Assembly (NCBI GenBank): GCA_964477195.1
Contig: CAYZCX010000008.1
Span: 1-56,399 of the forward strand
DNA: 56,399 nucleotides
Direction of reading: 5' to 3'
DNA from: JALRBM01 sp964477195
GTDB taxonomy: Bacteria; Patescibacteriota; Saccharimonadia; Saccharimonadales; Saccharimonadaceae
Shown piece by piece: positions 32,493 through 40,048 of the stretch. A program made the translations under genes and the position numbers. A model generated the notes under the pieces. The model saw nothing but the letters and a program-made list of their open reading frames with translations, searched no databases and had not been told where the DNA came from. How positions within the stretch are numbered: the first letter of the stretch is position 1; each line of letters opens with the position of its first letter.

Positions 32493-35018
32493 ATGCAGAA
32501 TGTAGCCCGACTCATCGAATATTTTATACCAACTCATTACGACTTATCGCTCCAGCTCGAACGAAAAAAACGCATTTTCTCCGGAACCGTTACCATCCAT
32601 GGCGCTACGCCCGAGCATGCGACAAAGCTTGTCGTTCATGCCAAAGATCTTTTGATCGATTCGGTAATATTTGACGGCAAGCAAGCAACTTTCACACTCG
32701 ATGAACAATCGGACGAGCTTCATATCCACCACCCTGACCTGCACGGTGGAAAGCATATCGTTGTCATCGCATTTACCGGCAAAATCGAAGATGCCATGCA
32801 CGGACTATACCCCTGTTATTACGAGCATGAGGGAGTAAAGAAAGAACTTCTCGCAACGCAGTTCGAGAGCCATCACGCTAGAGAAGTTTTTCCGTGTATC
32901 GACGAGCCTGAGGCAAAAGCAACATTTAATGTGACGCTTGCAACTGAGCAAAACGTGACAGTTCTCGGTAATATGCCCGTTGTCAGGCAGGCTATCGAAA
33001 ATGACCTTCTCGTCACAACATTTGATACAACTCCGCGCATGAGCACTTACTTACTCGCCTGGGTCGTTGGCGAATTACAGCGAAAAACAGCCACCACCGA
33101 GAGCGGTGTCGAAGTAAATATCTGGGCAACTCCGGCACAAACTGCAGCTAGTCTCGACTTCGCTCTCGACACTGCCACACGGGCTATCGACTTTTTTGAC
33201 GATTATTTTGGAACGCCTTATCCTCTCCCAAAATCCGACCATGTTGCCCTCCCCGATTTTAGCGCTGGTGCTATGGAAAACTGGGGGCTGGTAACCTACC
33301 GCGAACTGGCGCTGCTCGCAGACCCGAAAACTGCCGGTGTTTCCAACAAACAATATGTTGCGCTCGTCGTTGCTCATGAGTTATCTCACCAATGGTTTGG
33401 CAACCTTGTCACGATGAAATGGTGGAATAACCTTTGGCTCAACGAGAGTTTCGCTACTTTGATGGAATATGTCGCGATGGATGCACTCTATCCAGAGTGG
33501 AACGTATGGTTGGAATTCTCTACCTCAGAGAGTATACTCGCGCTACGCCGTGATAGTATCGATGGTGTTCAATCGGTTCAAACAGATGTCCACCATCCTG
33601 ACGAAATTAACACGTTATTTGATGCTGCCATTGTATACGCCAAGGGTGCACGTCTTCTTCGCATGCTCCAACATTATATTGGCCATGACGCGTTCCAAAA
33701 GGGTCTTAAGAATTATTTTGCTACCTTTGCCTACAAAAACACCGAAGGTGACGACCTATGGAAGGTACTGGGAGAGGCAAGTGGCAAAGATATTGCTACA
33801 TTTATGGCAACTTGGATATCGCAGCCAGGATATCCTGTCGTTGCAGTTGAGCGAGACAATGATCACTTACGATTGACTCAGGAGCGATTCTTCATTGGCC
33901 CTCACGAACCTTCTTTACAACTATGGCCTATCCCGCTTAATGCATCGTCATCGATACTTCCTGAGCTTTTCGCCGAGAAAGAGACCATACTTCCTGATAC
34001 TTCCGATCCGATACGGCTCAACGTTGGAGATACGGCACATTTTCTTGCAAAGTACGATGATGCGCTGCTCGCACCTCATATCGATGCTATTCGTCGCCAA
34101 ACCATGGTACCTCTCGATCGGCTCCAGCTTCTTCACGAACAGACACTTCTTGCCCGCAGCGGTGCTATCTCAAGTGCAACGCTTATCCCGCTGCTGGAAG
34201 CTTTCGGCAAGGAAGATCAAGAATCTGTATGGAATATCATCGCACTCGCAGCAGGTGAGCTTCGTAAATTCGTCGAAGACGATCCGACAAGCGAAAGTCA
34301 CCTCCGCCACCTCTACCGACAACTTGCCGGGACCCAATACGAACGTCTCGGATGGAAAAAACACGAAGGTGAAACAGAGACCGACACCAAACTGCGTGGC
34401 ACGATCATCGGTATGATGCTCTACGGTAAAGACCCGGATGCAATCCAGCACGCGCTTGATCTTTATCGCTCAACTCCACTTGAAGAGATCGATTCGGAAC
34501 TCCGTTCACTTGTTGTTGCAACTGTGATTCGCGAAGGTACTGACCCTGCGGCACTTGATTCATTCATTACTCTTTACAAAGCGACGACATATGCCGATAT
34601 GCGCGAAGACATAGCCAGTGGCATCACCTCGGCTCAAAAGCAAGCAGACATCACTAAGATTCTCGCCTGTCTCAAAGACGAATCAGTTGTTCGACCGCAG
34701 GACGTCGCACATTGGTTTATATGGACAATCCGCAATCATCATGGGCGCGAACAGGCCTGGAAATGGCTCAGAGATAACTGGGAATGGATAACCTCCACCT
34801 TCGGAAGCGACAAGAGCTATGATGCCTATCCGCGCTATACAGCTATGGCTCTTGTAACATCGAATCAATTGGCTGAATACAAGACATTCTTTGCACCATT
34901 TCAGTCGGAACCCGCCCTTCAGCGCGTTATCGCCCTGGGGATAAGTGAGCTGGAAGGAAAAGTCGCCCTTCTCGAGCGCGATAAGGCGGCGGTCAAGGAA
35001 GCCTTAGCGCAACTCTAA
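32493..35018 (+). CDS. M1-family aminopeptidase
   Basis: A zinc aminopeptidase of 841 residues that trims N-terminal residues from peptides. GAMENWGL near residue 258 binds the substrate amine; HELSHQWFG gives zinc ligands His295 and His299, with Glu318 in NESFATLMEY as the third ligand. The C-terminal ERAP1-like helical domain (about 480-841) is present. No signal peptide is seen, so it works inside, probably on peptides taken up from the host. The leaderless start is noted at 32468-32486. The 3' end overlaps the convergent RNase HII gene by 15 bases. Confidence 0.95.
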   Translation: MQNVARLIEYFIPTHYDLSLQLERKKRIFSGTVTIHGATPEHATKLVVHAKDLLIDSVIFDGKQATFTLDEQSDELHIHHPDLHGGKHIVVIAFTGKIEDAMHGLYPCYYEHEGVKKELLATQFESHHAREVFPCIDEPEAKATFNVTLATEQNVTVLGNMPVVRQAIENDLLVTTFDTTPRMSTYLLAWVVGELQRKTATTESGVEVNIWATPAQTAASLDFALDTATRAIDFFDDYFGTPYPLPKSDHVALPDFSAGAMENWGLVTYRELALLADPKTAGVSNKQYVALVVAHELSHQWFGNLVTMKWWNNLWLNESFATLMEYVAMDALYPEWNVWLEFSTSESILALRRDSIDGVQSVQTDVHHPDEINTLFDAAIVYAKGARLLRMLQHYIGHDAFQKGLKNYFATFAYKNTEGDDLWKVLGEASGKDIATFMATWISQPGYPVVAVERDNDHLRLTQERFFIGPHEPSLQLWPIPLNASSSILPELFAEKETILPDTSDPIRLNVGDTAHFLAKYDDALLAPHIDAIRRQTMVPLDRLQLLHEQTLLARSGAISSATLIPLLEAFGKEDQESVWNIIALAAGELRKFVEDDPTSESHLRHLYRQLAGTQYERLGWKKHEGETETDTKLRGTIIGMMLYGKDPDAIQHALDLYRSTPLEEIDSELRSLVVATVIREGTDPAALDSFITLYKATTYADMREDIASGITSAQKQADITKILACLKDESVVRPQDVAHWFIWTIRNHHGREQAWKWLRDNWEWITSTFGSDKSYDAYPRYTAMALVTSNQLAEYKTFFAPFQSEPALQRVIALGISELEGKVALLERDKAAVKEALAQL

Positions 35019-35933
35019 GTAGGTTTTTATTACCGGTGGAGTGCCACTCACATCAGCCACCGCAAGCTGAAACCCTTCATTATCACCCCCGTGCTTGGCT
35101 GCAAAAAACTCGGCTGCAAATACCATCTGCTGTAATTTTTTTGGAGTAATAGCCGCCAAACCACCTCCTTGGTCATCATTCTTTCGATACTTCACCTCTG
35201 TAAAATATAGTCTGTTCTGATGACGAGAAATTATATCGATTTCACAGTACTTCGTGCGCCAATTACGCGCCACAATAGTATGACTTTGAGTTTCTAGATA
35301 TTCCGCCACCAAACTTTCGGCCTCATCGCCAATTTGTTTTGTCGTGACGTCAGGCTGACCACTTGTTTGGGTCTTCTTCGTTTTTAACGGTGCGAAAGAC
35401 ATCCGATGGATAGGCAGCGCACCGTTTTGTTCAATCGCTTGCCGATGTTTTGTCGTCCCATACCCAACATGGCCCCGAAACCCATATCCTGGAAAAACTC
35501 CGTCGAGATGGGCCATATAATTGTCGCGAGCAACTTTGGCAACAATCGAAGCAGCAGATACGCTAGGAATGAGTAGATCGGCCTTTTTCATAAGCGTCAC
35601 TCGGGGATCATCGATAAGTTTTATAGTGCCGTCAATGATTATTTCTTCGTAAACATGACGCTTTAAGTGAAGGATCGCGCGCTCAGCCGCCACGCGCAAA
35701 GCTCGTCCAAGACCTATCTCGTCGATTTGCTTTGCACTCACCCAGCCAAGCCCAATCCCGCCTGCTTTTTGACGGATCTCTTTATCTAGCACTTCACGCT
35801 GTTTTTTCGTTAGTTTTTTGCTATCGGTGAGTCCTTCGATCTTCACGCCACCAAGCAACACCGCACCCACTACAAGTGGCCCTGCCCACGCTCCACGTCC
35901 GACCTCATCGACTCCAACAATCATTACCTTCAT
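35004..35933 (-). CDS. rnhB: RNase HII fused to YraN-type nuclease domain
   Basis: A two-domain 309-residue protein. Residues 1-195 are RNase HII, which removes ribonucleotides from DNA: VGVDEVGRGAWAGP (Asp9, Glu10), the Asp in IIIDGT and KKADLLIPSVSAASIVAKVARD. Residues 220-309 are a YraN/UPF0102 domain with the restriction-nuclease-like residues in GDEAE, EIDII and TEVKYR. The two are adjacent genes in many bacteria; here they form one frame joined by a Thr/Lys/Gln-rich linker with no stop. The start has a TATGAT three bases upstream; a second ATG follows GAAGGT and could be the real start. Confidence 0.93.
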   Translation of the reverse strand: MKVMIVGVDEVGRGAWAGPLVVGAVLLGGVKIEGLTDSKKLTKKQREVLDKEIRQKAGGIGLGWVSAKQIDEIGLGRALRVAAERAILHLKRHVYEEIIIDGTIKLIDDPRVTLMKKADLLIPSVSAASIVAKVARDNYMAHLDGVFPGYGFRGHVGYGTTKHRQAIEQNGALPIHRMSFAPLKTKKTQTSGQPDVTTKQIGDEAESLVAEYLETQSHTIVARNWRTKYCEIDIISRHQNRLYFTEVKYRKNDDQGGGLAAITPKKLQQMVFAAEFFAAKHGGDNEGFQLAVADVSGTPPVIKTYLELR

Positions 35934-35943
35934 CGTATCATAA

Positions 35944-35972
35944 TTGACTCTCGTACTAATTTATGTTTTAGT
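35944..35972 (+). promoter_or_regulatory. Promoter of first paralogue
   Basis: TTGACT (35944-35949), 17 bases, TTTAGT (35967-35972). The -10 match is weak. Confidence 0.4.
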
Positions 35973-36005
35973 GAAGTAGATTCGTCTCTCGATGAAAGGA
36001 ATCTC

Positions 36006-36395
36006 ATGGAACTCCCGCACTACGACATCAGAGGCCTGCTCAATCTGCCCGAAGCTCTGATCGAAAAGATGCACGAGCCCAACCCGGAGGCCGCAGCTCA
36101 CGATCTGAAAGGACGTCTCGAGATCGGCCTGACGTGGGACGTGTGCGTCGTGCAGCAAGGCCATGGCTTCCTTCTGCTCACAGCCGGAATGTCAACCTAC
36201 CCCATCCGAGGCATTCACTACCAGACTCCCTCGTGCGGTCAGGCGGGTCCCGGCGCGTTTAACACGGCGCGCATGCTGAAGGAGCTGGGAGCAGAGGAGG
36301 ATATGGGCGTGTTGCAGCGGGGCATCGTAGCCCAGTACTCACACCTGGTCATTCGAGACCTGACGGCAAGGCCGCTGGTGATCGAAGAGGTATAA
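36006..36395 (+). CDS. Tandem paralogue 1, unknown small protein
   Basis: A 129-residue soluble protein of an unrecognised family shared with the next two genes. Shared landmarks are a helical N-terminus ending DLKGRLE, a Trp-containing strand (LTWDVCVVQQG), then GIHYQTPSCG with Cys-Gly, and TARMLKELG. No signal peptide or membrane helix. AAGGA lies five bases before the ATG. It is the most diverged of the three. Solo GC-rich unit with its own promoter and a 13-base-pair hairpin. Confidence 0.7.
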   Translation: MELPHYDIRGLLNLPEALIEKMHEPNPEAAAHDLKGRLEIGLTWDVCVVQQGHGFLLLTAGMSTYPIRGIHYQTPSCGQAGPGAFNTARMLKELGAEEDMGVLQRGIVAQYSHLVIRDLTARPLVIEEV

Positions 36396-36404
36396 CGAAT
36401 CACA

Positions 36405-36438
36405 GCGGAGGGAGAGGTTCACTTGCCTCTCCCTCCGC
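36405..36438 (+). terminator. Hairpin after paralogue 1
   Basis: GCGGAGGGAGAGG (36405-36417) pairs perfectly with CCTCTCCCTCCGC (36426-36438). A T-rich stretch follows 15 bases later. Confidence 0.65.
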
Positions 36439-36448
36439 AAGCATTACA

Positions 36449-36491
36449 TTGATTTTATTTACTTTTTATGGTTAATTAAAGAACGGTTCAT
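36449..36491 (+). promoter_or_regulatory. Promoter and shared leader motif of paralogue 2
   Basis: TTGATT (36449-36454), 17 bases, TTAATT (36472-36477). The leader then reads AGAACGGTTCAT (36480-36491), matched with one difference in the leader of paralogue 3. Confidence 0.45.
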
Positions 36492-36511
36492 TACCTAGCG
36501 AAGGAAACATC

Positions 36512-36955
36512 ATGGATCTTTTGGAACTTCAGAGTCTCGAGCAGATTCTGAATGACACCAACCACTTCGACATCGAGACGGTTGGTGATGACGGCTTGCT
36601 CATGGCAGGCGACTTGCGCCACCGGCTGCACAGCGGTCCCGGCATGGTCTGGAGCTTCGCGCTTCTCGTCGGTACAACCAGCGAAGATGCGAAAACCGGC
36701 ATGATCCTCCTCGAGTCGCCTTCTCCGGCAGGCGTTTACGCGGGTATCTACTACCGACGCGCCGACTGCGGCAACGAAGGCGAAGCCTCGCGTGTGACCG
36801 CGCAGATGCTCACCTACCTCGACCAGTGGCACAATGTCGAAGGACTCATCAGGACCGTCACCCACTACGACCGGCTTCGTGTCGTCAACATCGGTGACGA
36901 GGAGATCGCCGTCACGCGAGGTGGCTGGGGACCATCTATCGAACCGCTCGACTAG
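36512..36955 (+). CDS. Tandem paralogue 2, unknown small protein
   Basis: A 147-residue soluble protein, closest to paralogue 3. Shared blocks: DLRHRLHSG, VWSFALLVGTT, TGMILLE, GVYAGIYYRRADCG with the conserved Cys-Gly, SRVTAQMLTYL and a final strand VVNIGDEEIAV. GAAGGAAA precedes the ATG. No catalytic signature is recognised; the single conserved Cys after a GIxY strand could be a nucleophile or ligand site. Solo GC-rich unit. Confidence 0.7.
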   Translation: MDLLELQSLEQILNDTNHFDIETVGDDGLLMAGDLRHRLHSGPGMVWSFALLVGTTSEDAKTGMILLESPSPAGVYAGIYYRRADCGNEGEASRVTAQMLTYLDQWHNVEGLIRTVTHYDRLRVVNIGDEEIAVTRGGWGPSIEPLD

Positions 36956-36968
36956 GACGCATGAACTA

Positions 36969-37003
36969 CCTGTGCGCGGAGAGATTTTCTCTCAGCGCAC
37001 AGG
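36969..37003 (+). terminator. Hairpin after paralogue 2
   Basis: CCTGTGCGC pairs with GCGCACAGG, with an inner GAGAG/CTCTC stem. No T-run follows. Confidence 0.5.
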
Positions 37004-37015
37004 ATAGTCCAAGGT

Positions 37016-37059
37016 TTGACATTATATTTATTTTTGTGTTTTAGTAGAGAGCGGTTCAT
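37016..37059 (+). promoter_or_regulatory. Promoter and shared leader motif of paralogue 3
   Basis: TTGACA (37016-37021) is followed after 17-18 bases by TTTTAG/TTTAGT. The leader contains AGAGCGGTTCAT (37048-37059), nearly identical to that of paralogue 2 at the same distance from the -10. Confidence 0.5.
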
Positions 37060-37090
37060 CTCCGTCCAGACTACCGAGAGGCTACATACG

Positions 37091-37525
37091 TTGAGTATCT
37101 TGCCCGTAACTACCATCGACGGAATGCTCGAGAGCACTCTGTTCAATATCAAAAGCGTGGAGACGTCATCTCTTCTCGAGATGGAAAGTGACCTGCATCG
37201 GCGTCTTGCGGCCGGTGAGCAGTGGGAGTTCGCAATCGTCGAAGCTTCCGAGCTCCTCGTGGCTGGCACTTCGGACGCAACTCCCCACGGCATGGTACTC
37301 CTTCGGAGGGGTACTCGCGAGGGGACGTACACGGGCATCCACTACAATGACGCCGACTGCGGTGTCCATAGCGGGCCCGCTCGCGTCACCGCCCAGATGC
37401 TTTGCCTTCTGCTCGGGTATCAGCAGGTTGAACAGTTTTACGAAGGCTTTGTTCGTCACTACCCGAAGCTGATGGCGTGGAACCTGGGAACAGAAGACCC
37501 CAAGTTTGCACCCGGGGATAACTAA
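37091..37525 (+). CDS. Tandem paralogue 3, unknown small protein
   Basis: A 144-residue soluble protein. It aligns with paralogue 2 over DLHRRLAAGEQWEF, GMVLLRRG, GTYTGIHYNDADCG, SGPARVTAQMLCLLL and the C-terminal MAWNLGTED. The TTG at 37091 is chosen because GAGAGG lies before it and similarity to paralogue 2 starts right after; the longer frame would cover the promoter. A 20-base-pair hairpin follows. Function unknown; retention of three diverged copies side by side points to specialised versions of one job. Confidence 0.65.
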   Translation: MSILPVTTIDGMLESTLFNIKSVETSSLLEMESDLHRRLAAGEQWEFAIVEASELLVAGTSDATPHGMVLLRRGTREGTYTGIHYNDADCGVHSGPARVTAQMLCLLLGYQQVEQFYEGFVRHYPKLMAWNLGTEDPKFAPGDN

Positions 37526-37528
37526 CCC

Positions 37529-37571
37529 TAACCCCAGTGCGGCAGAGATAGTCTCTGTCGCACTGGGGTTA
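37529..37571 (+). terminator. Long hairpin after paralogue 3
   Basis: Arms 37529-37548 and 37552-37571 pair over 20 bases with a single G-U and a three-base loop. No T-run follows directly. Confidence 0.7.
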
Positions 37572-37588
37572 AGCAATTCGAAGAGACA

Positions 37589-37615
37589 AAAGACCCCGAG
37601 AGAATCGGGGTCTTT
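37589..37615. terminator. Terminator of rplS
   Basis: AAAGACCCCGA and TCGGGGTCTTT form an 11-base-pair stem with a five-base loop. T-runs occur on both strands; it lies 17 bases after the rplS stop. Confidence 0.85.
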
Positions 37616-37632
37616 ATAATTTAGAAATTTGC

Positions 37633-38058
37633 CTAAGCTTCTTCGGTTTTTGCTTCTTCCGCTGGAGCTTTGGGCGCTTCAGGAAGTGTGTTTACAGCTT
37701 CACGATCAAAGTTCTTTGCCACGAGACGAGCACTCTTTCCGCTACGGTTGCGGAGGAAGGAGAGGAAGTTACGACGAACCTTTGAACGACGCATAATCTC
37801 TACTTTTTCGACAAGTGGACTGTGGAGCAGAAAGCTCTTTTCAACGCCAACACCACTTGCTACTTTACGGACGGTAATACGACTTGTGTGTGATTTCCTG
37901 TTGTCGGTGCGGATAACAACGCCTTCAAATACCTGAACACGCTCTTTGTTACCTTCTTTAATTTTTTGGTGGACACGGACAGTGTCTCCACTACGAACGT
38001 CAACAACGGCTGCTTTTTTCTGCTCGTCGTTTACTTTCTGAATTAATGCAAAACTCAT
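37633..38058 (-). CDS. rplS: 50S ribosomal protein L19
   Basis: Large-subunit protein at the 30S-50S interface. The first 115 residues match L19: GDTVRVHQKIKEGNKERVQ, FEGVVI, GVGVEKSFLLHSP and VRRNFLSFLR. A Pro/Ala/Glu-rich tail of about 25 residues extends the usual length. GAGAG precedes the ATG, and an extended -10 (TGCTATAGT) lies at 38101-38109. It is not next to trmD or rimM as in most bacteria. Confidence 0.97.
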   Translation of the reverse strand: MSFALIQKVNDEQKKAAVVDVRSGDTVRVHQKIKEGNKERVQVFEGVVIRTDNRKSHTSRITVRKVASGVGVEKSFLLHSPLVEKVEIMRRSKVRRNFLSFLRNRSGKSARLVAKNFDREAVNTLPEAPKAPAEEAKTEEA

Positions 38059-38137
38059 TGTTCTCTCGCTTTACTATTTAATAGATACAATCAGCTATTT
38101 ACTATAGCATAGATTGTTTATTTTTTAAAGAGGGTAT

Positions 38138-38341
38138 ATGCGAAAAACTATCACTGTCATCACTATAACCATTCTCGCTTGCAGGATACTATTGACAGAT
38201 AACAAATTTTATCGTATTTTTATTAAGTCCAAGCTCTACCCTCGCGTTATTAACGAAGGGATTTGTCATGCGAGGTTTCAAAACGGCACTGATCGCCGGC
38301 ATCTTGGTGATCATCAGCCTGCTGAGCGCGTGTTCGGGTGA
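38138..38341 (+). pseudogene. Possible remnant of an AT-rich lipoprotein gene
   Basis: AAAGAGGG lies just before an ATG that opens MRKTITVITITILAC, a short signal-peptide-like stretch with a lipobox-like end, in AT-rich codons. After about 18 codons the frame runs into the promoter of the next gene and becomes nonsense. It may be the 5' stump of a gene broken by arrival of the GC-rich lipoprotein unit; chance is not excluded. Confidence 0.3.
38192..38220 (+). promoter_or_regulatory. Promoter of lipoprotein gene
   Basis: TTGACA (38192-38197), 17 bases, TATTTT (38215-38220). Confidence 0.6.
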
Positions 38342-38702
38342 GGTCGTGTCTTCGGACCCGGTGACCCCCAGTGGCGCACAGTCAGCGAGGAACTATCTCG
38401 CGACGAACCAGCCGAATCAGCCGGCAGGCGGGAGCCAGCAGCTTCCGGACGGGTGGATGTACGGGGTCGTTCTGAGTACCAGCTTCGAGAAGCGCTACCC
38501 CATCTCGTCGAACCAGTGGTCGATGAGCGTCCAGAAGAGCGATGGCTCGACGGAAACGTTCCAAGCCTGGGCCGATGAAGACGCACTCAACACGAGCATT
38601 CAGCCCGGCGACTACATCATGTTCAAGAACAACCAGAACAAGCTCGTGGAGCAGTCCGACGTCAAGGTCATCACCAAGGCGGCCGTTCCGGTCAACAAGT
38701 GA
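38268..38702 (+). CDS. Small surface lipoprotein
   Basis: A 144-residue lipoprotein of unknown role. The signal peptide ends in lipobox LSAC with Cys22, followed by a disordered Ser/Pro/Gln/Asn linker (23-60) and a strand-rich domain (WMYGVVLSTSFEKRY, QWSMSVQKSDGS, GDYIMFKNNQNKLV) that resembles a small OB or SH3-like barrel. GAAGGG precedes the ATG. Strongly GC-rich codons, own promoter and double terminator. It shares style with the truncated lipoprotein at 11-146. Confidence 0.75.
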   Translation: MRGFKTALIAGILVIISLLSACSGEVVSSDPVTPSGAQSARNYLATNQPNQPAGGSQQLPDGWMYGVVLSTSFEKRYPISSNQWSMSVQKSDGSTETFQAWADEDALNTSIQPGDYIMFKNNQNKLVEQSDVKVITKAAVPVNK

Positions 38703-38706
38703 GATC

Positions 38707-38786
38707 GATCTGGGGCGGGCAGAGCCAGCAATTGGCACACCCGTCCCAGATCGGAATACAACCACTCCATGGAGAGTGGTATTTTT
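38707..38786 (+). terminator. Double terminator
   Basis: GATCTGGGGCGGG pairs with CCCGTCCCAGATC (38707-38752). A second hairpin, ACCACTC/GAGTGGT (38761-38780), is followed by ATTTTT. Confidence 0.8.
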
Positions 38787-38839
38787 AATCACTTACACAC
38801 ATTGTGGCCCTAAGAGCAATATTCAGTTACTATTAACTC

Positions 38840-39973
38840 ATGGACTATAATCAACTCGCCCTCGATCTTCACAAAAAATATAAAGGAAAAATTACCACGA
38901 AACTTCGCGACTCAAGCGAACTTAACCGAGATCTTTTAAGCGCGTACTATTCGCCGGGAGTTGCCGCAGTGAGCAAAGCTATTGCCAATGATCCTTCGAC
39001 GCTTCCTGACTACACATGGACAAATAACCTTGTTGCGGTCATTTCTGATGGCTCCGCGGTTCTCGGTCTTGGAGATATTGGTCCAAAGGGTGCGATGCCT
39101 GTTATGGAAGGAAAATCGCTCCTCTTTAAGCACTTCGCTAACATTGATAGTATTCCAATTGTGCTTGACGTTCATACCCCTGACGAAATTGTTACCACGA
39201 TCAAGGCCATGGCTCCGAGTTTCGGCGCCATTAACCTCGAGGATATTGCAGCACCACAATGTTTCGAAATCGAAGAGCGACTCAAGAACGAGCTTGATAT
39301 CCCGGTCTTTCACGATGACCAACATGGCACGGCGGTTGTGACACTTGCAGGCCTTATCAATGCCATGAAACTGGTCGACAAAAAACTTGAAGACACTAAA
39401 ATAGTCATTATCGGTGCCGGCGCTGCAGGAACAGCCATCGCAAAACTCCTCTCGCTCTACGCCCAACCGCATATTATTGCCGTTGACAGCAAGGGGATCA
39501 TCGGCAATTCAAGGACCGACCTTAACGCACAAAAACGACAATTGCTTGCGTACGTTGATAGCTCACTCTCGGGAACACTCGACGATGCTATTACAGACGC
39601 AGATATTTTTATTGGCGTTAGTCAGCCAGGTCTTCTGAATGAGAATTTAATCAGCAAAATGGCTCAAAAACCTGTCGTCTTTGCGCTCGCAAACCCGATT
39701 CCCGAAATTATGCCCGATGTGGCCAAAAAAGCAGGCGTGGCCATCATAGCCACCGGTCGAAGTGACTTTCCGAATCAAGTAAATAACGCCCTCGCATTCC
39801 CCGGTATATTCCGAGGTGCGTTAGATAACGGCATCAAGAAAATAACCGATGAACACAAAGTTGCTGCCGCCGAGGTTATTGCAGGCCTTGTCGAGACTCC
39901 AGACGCAGAGCATATCATCCCCTCCGTTTTTGATGAGCGGCTTGTCCCTGCAATCGCTGCAGTTATTAAATAA
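38840..39973 (+). CDS. NAD(P)-dependent malic enzyme
   Basis: Converts malate to pyruvate and CO2 with NAD(P) reduction. The 377-residue bacterial short form has YYSPGVAAVSKAI, the metal-binding LEDIAAPQCFEIE and FHDDQHGTAVV, and the Rossmann motif IIGAGAAGTAIA. PTA or other fusions are absent. TACTAT ends six bases before the ATG and no Shine-Dalgarno is seen, so the mRNA is probably leaderless. In a fermentative CPR cell it could supply pyruvate and reductant. Confidence 0.94.
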   Translation: MDYNQLALDLHKKYKGKITTKLRDSSELNRDLLSAYYSPGVAAVSKAIANDPSTLPDYTWTNNLVAVISDGSAVLGLGDIGPKGAMPVMEGKSLLFKHFANIDSIPIVLDVHTPDEIVTTIKAMAPSFGAINLEDIAAPQCFEIEERLKNELDIPVFHDDQHGTAVVTLAGLINAMKLVDKKLEDTKIVIIGAGAAGTAIAKLLSLYAQPHIIAVDSKGIIGNSRTDLNAQKRQLLAYVDSSLSGTLDDAITDADIFIGVSQPGLLNENLISKMAQKPVVFALANPIPEIMPDVAKKAGVAIIATGRSDFPNQVNNALAFPGIFRGALDNGIKKITDEHKVAAAEVIAGLVETPDAEHIIPSVFDERLVPAIAAVIK

Positions 39974-39984
39974 TGTCGTGTTTT

Positions 39985-40017
39985 GTGTTTAGGGCTACTC
40001 AATCGCAGCCCTAAACA
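39985..40017. terminator. Hairpin between malic enzyme and Nudix-like genes
   Basis: GTGTTTAGGGCT pairs perfectly with AGCCCTAAACAC around ten bases, between two convergent genes. T-runs are weak. Confidence 0.6.
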
Positions 40018-40048
40018 CTCTGTCGTCCTCGTCCGTGATACTCGCCTC

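Noticed and set aside
36006..37571. CRISPR array or repeat element at the three paralogues
   Set aside because: The similarity is at protein level with full promoters and ribosome sites; no short direct repeat with regular spacing is present.
5163..38786. GC-rich genes as assembly chimeras or contamination
   Set aside because: They occur many times, singly, with boundaries that fit the flanking genes, including a promoter overlapping a core-gene stop codon. Repeated chimeras of this kind are improbable.
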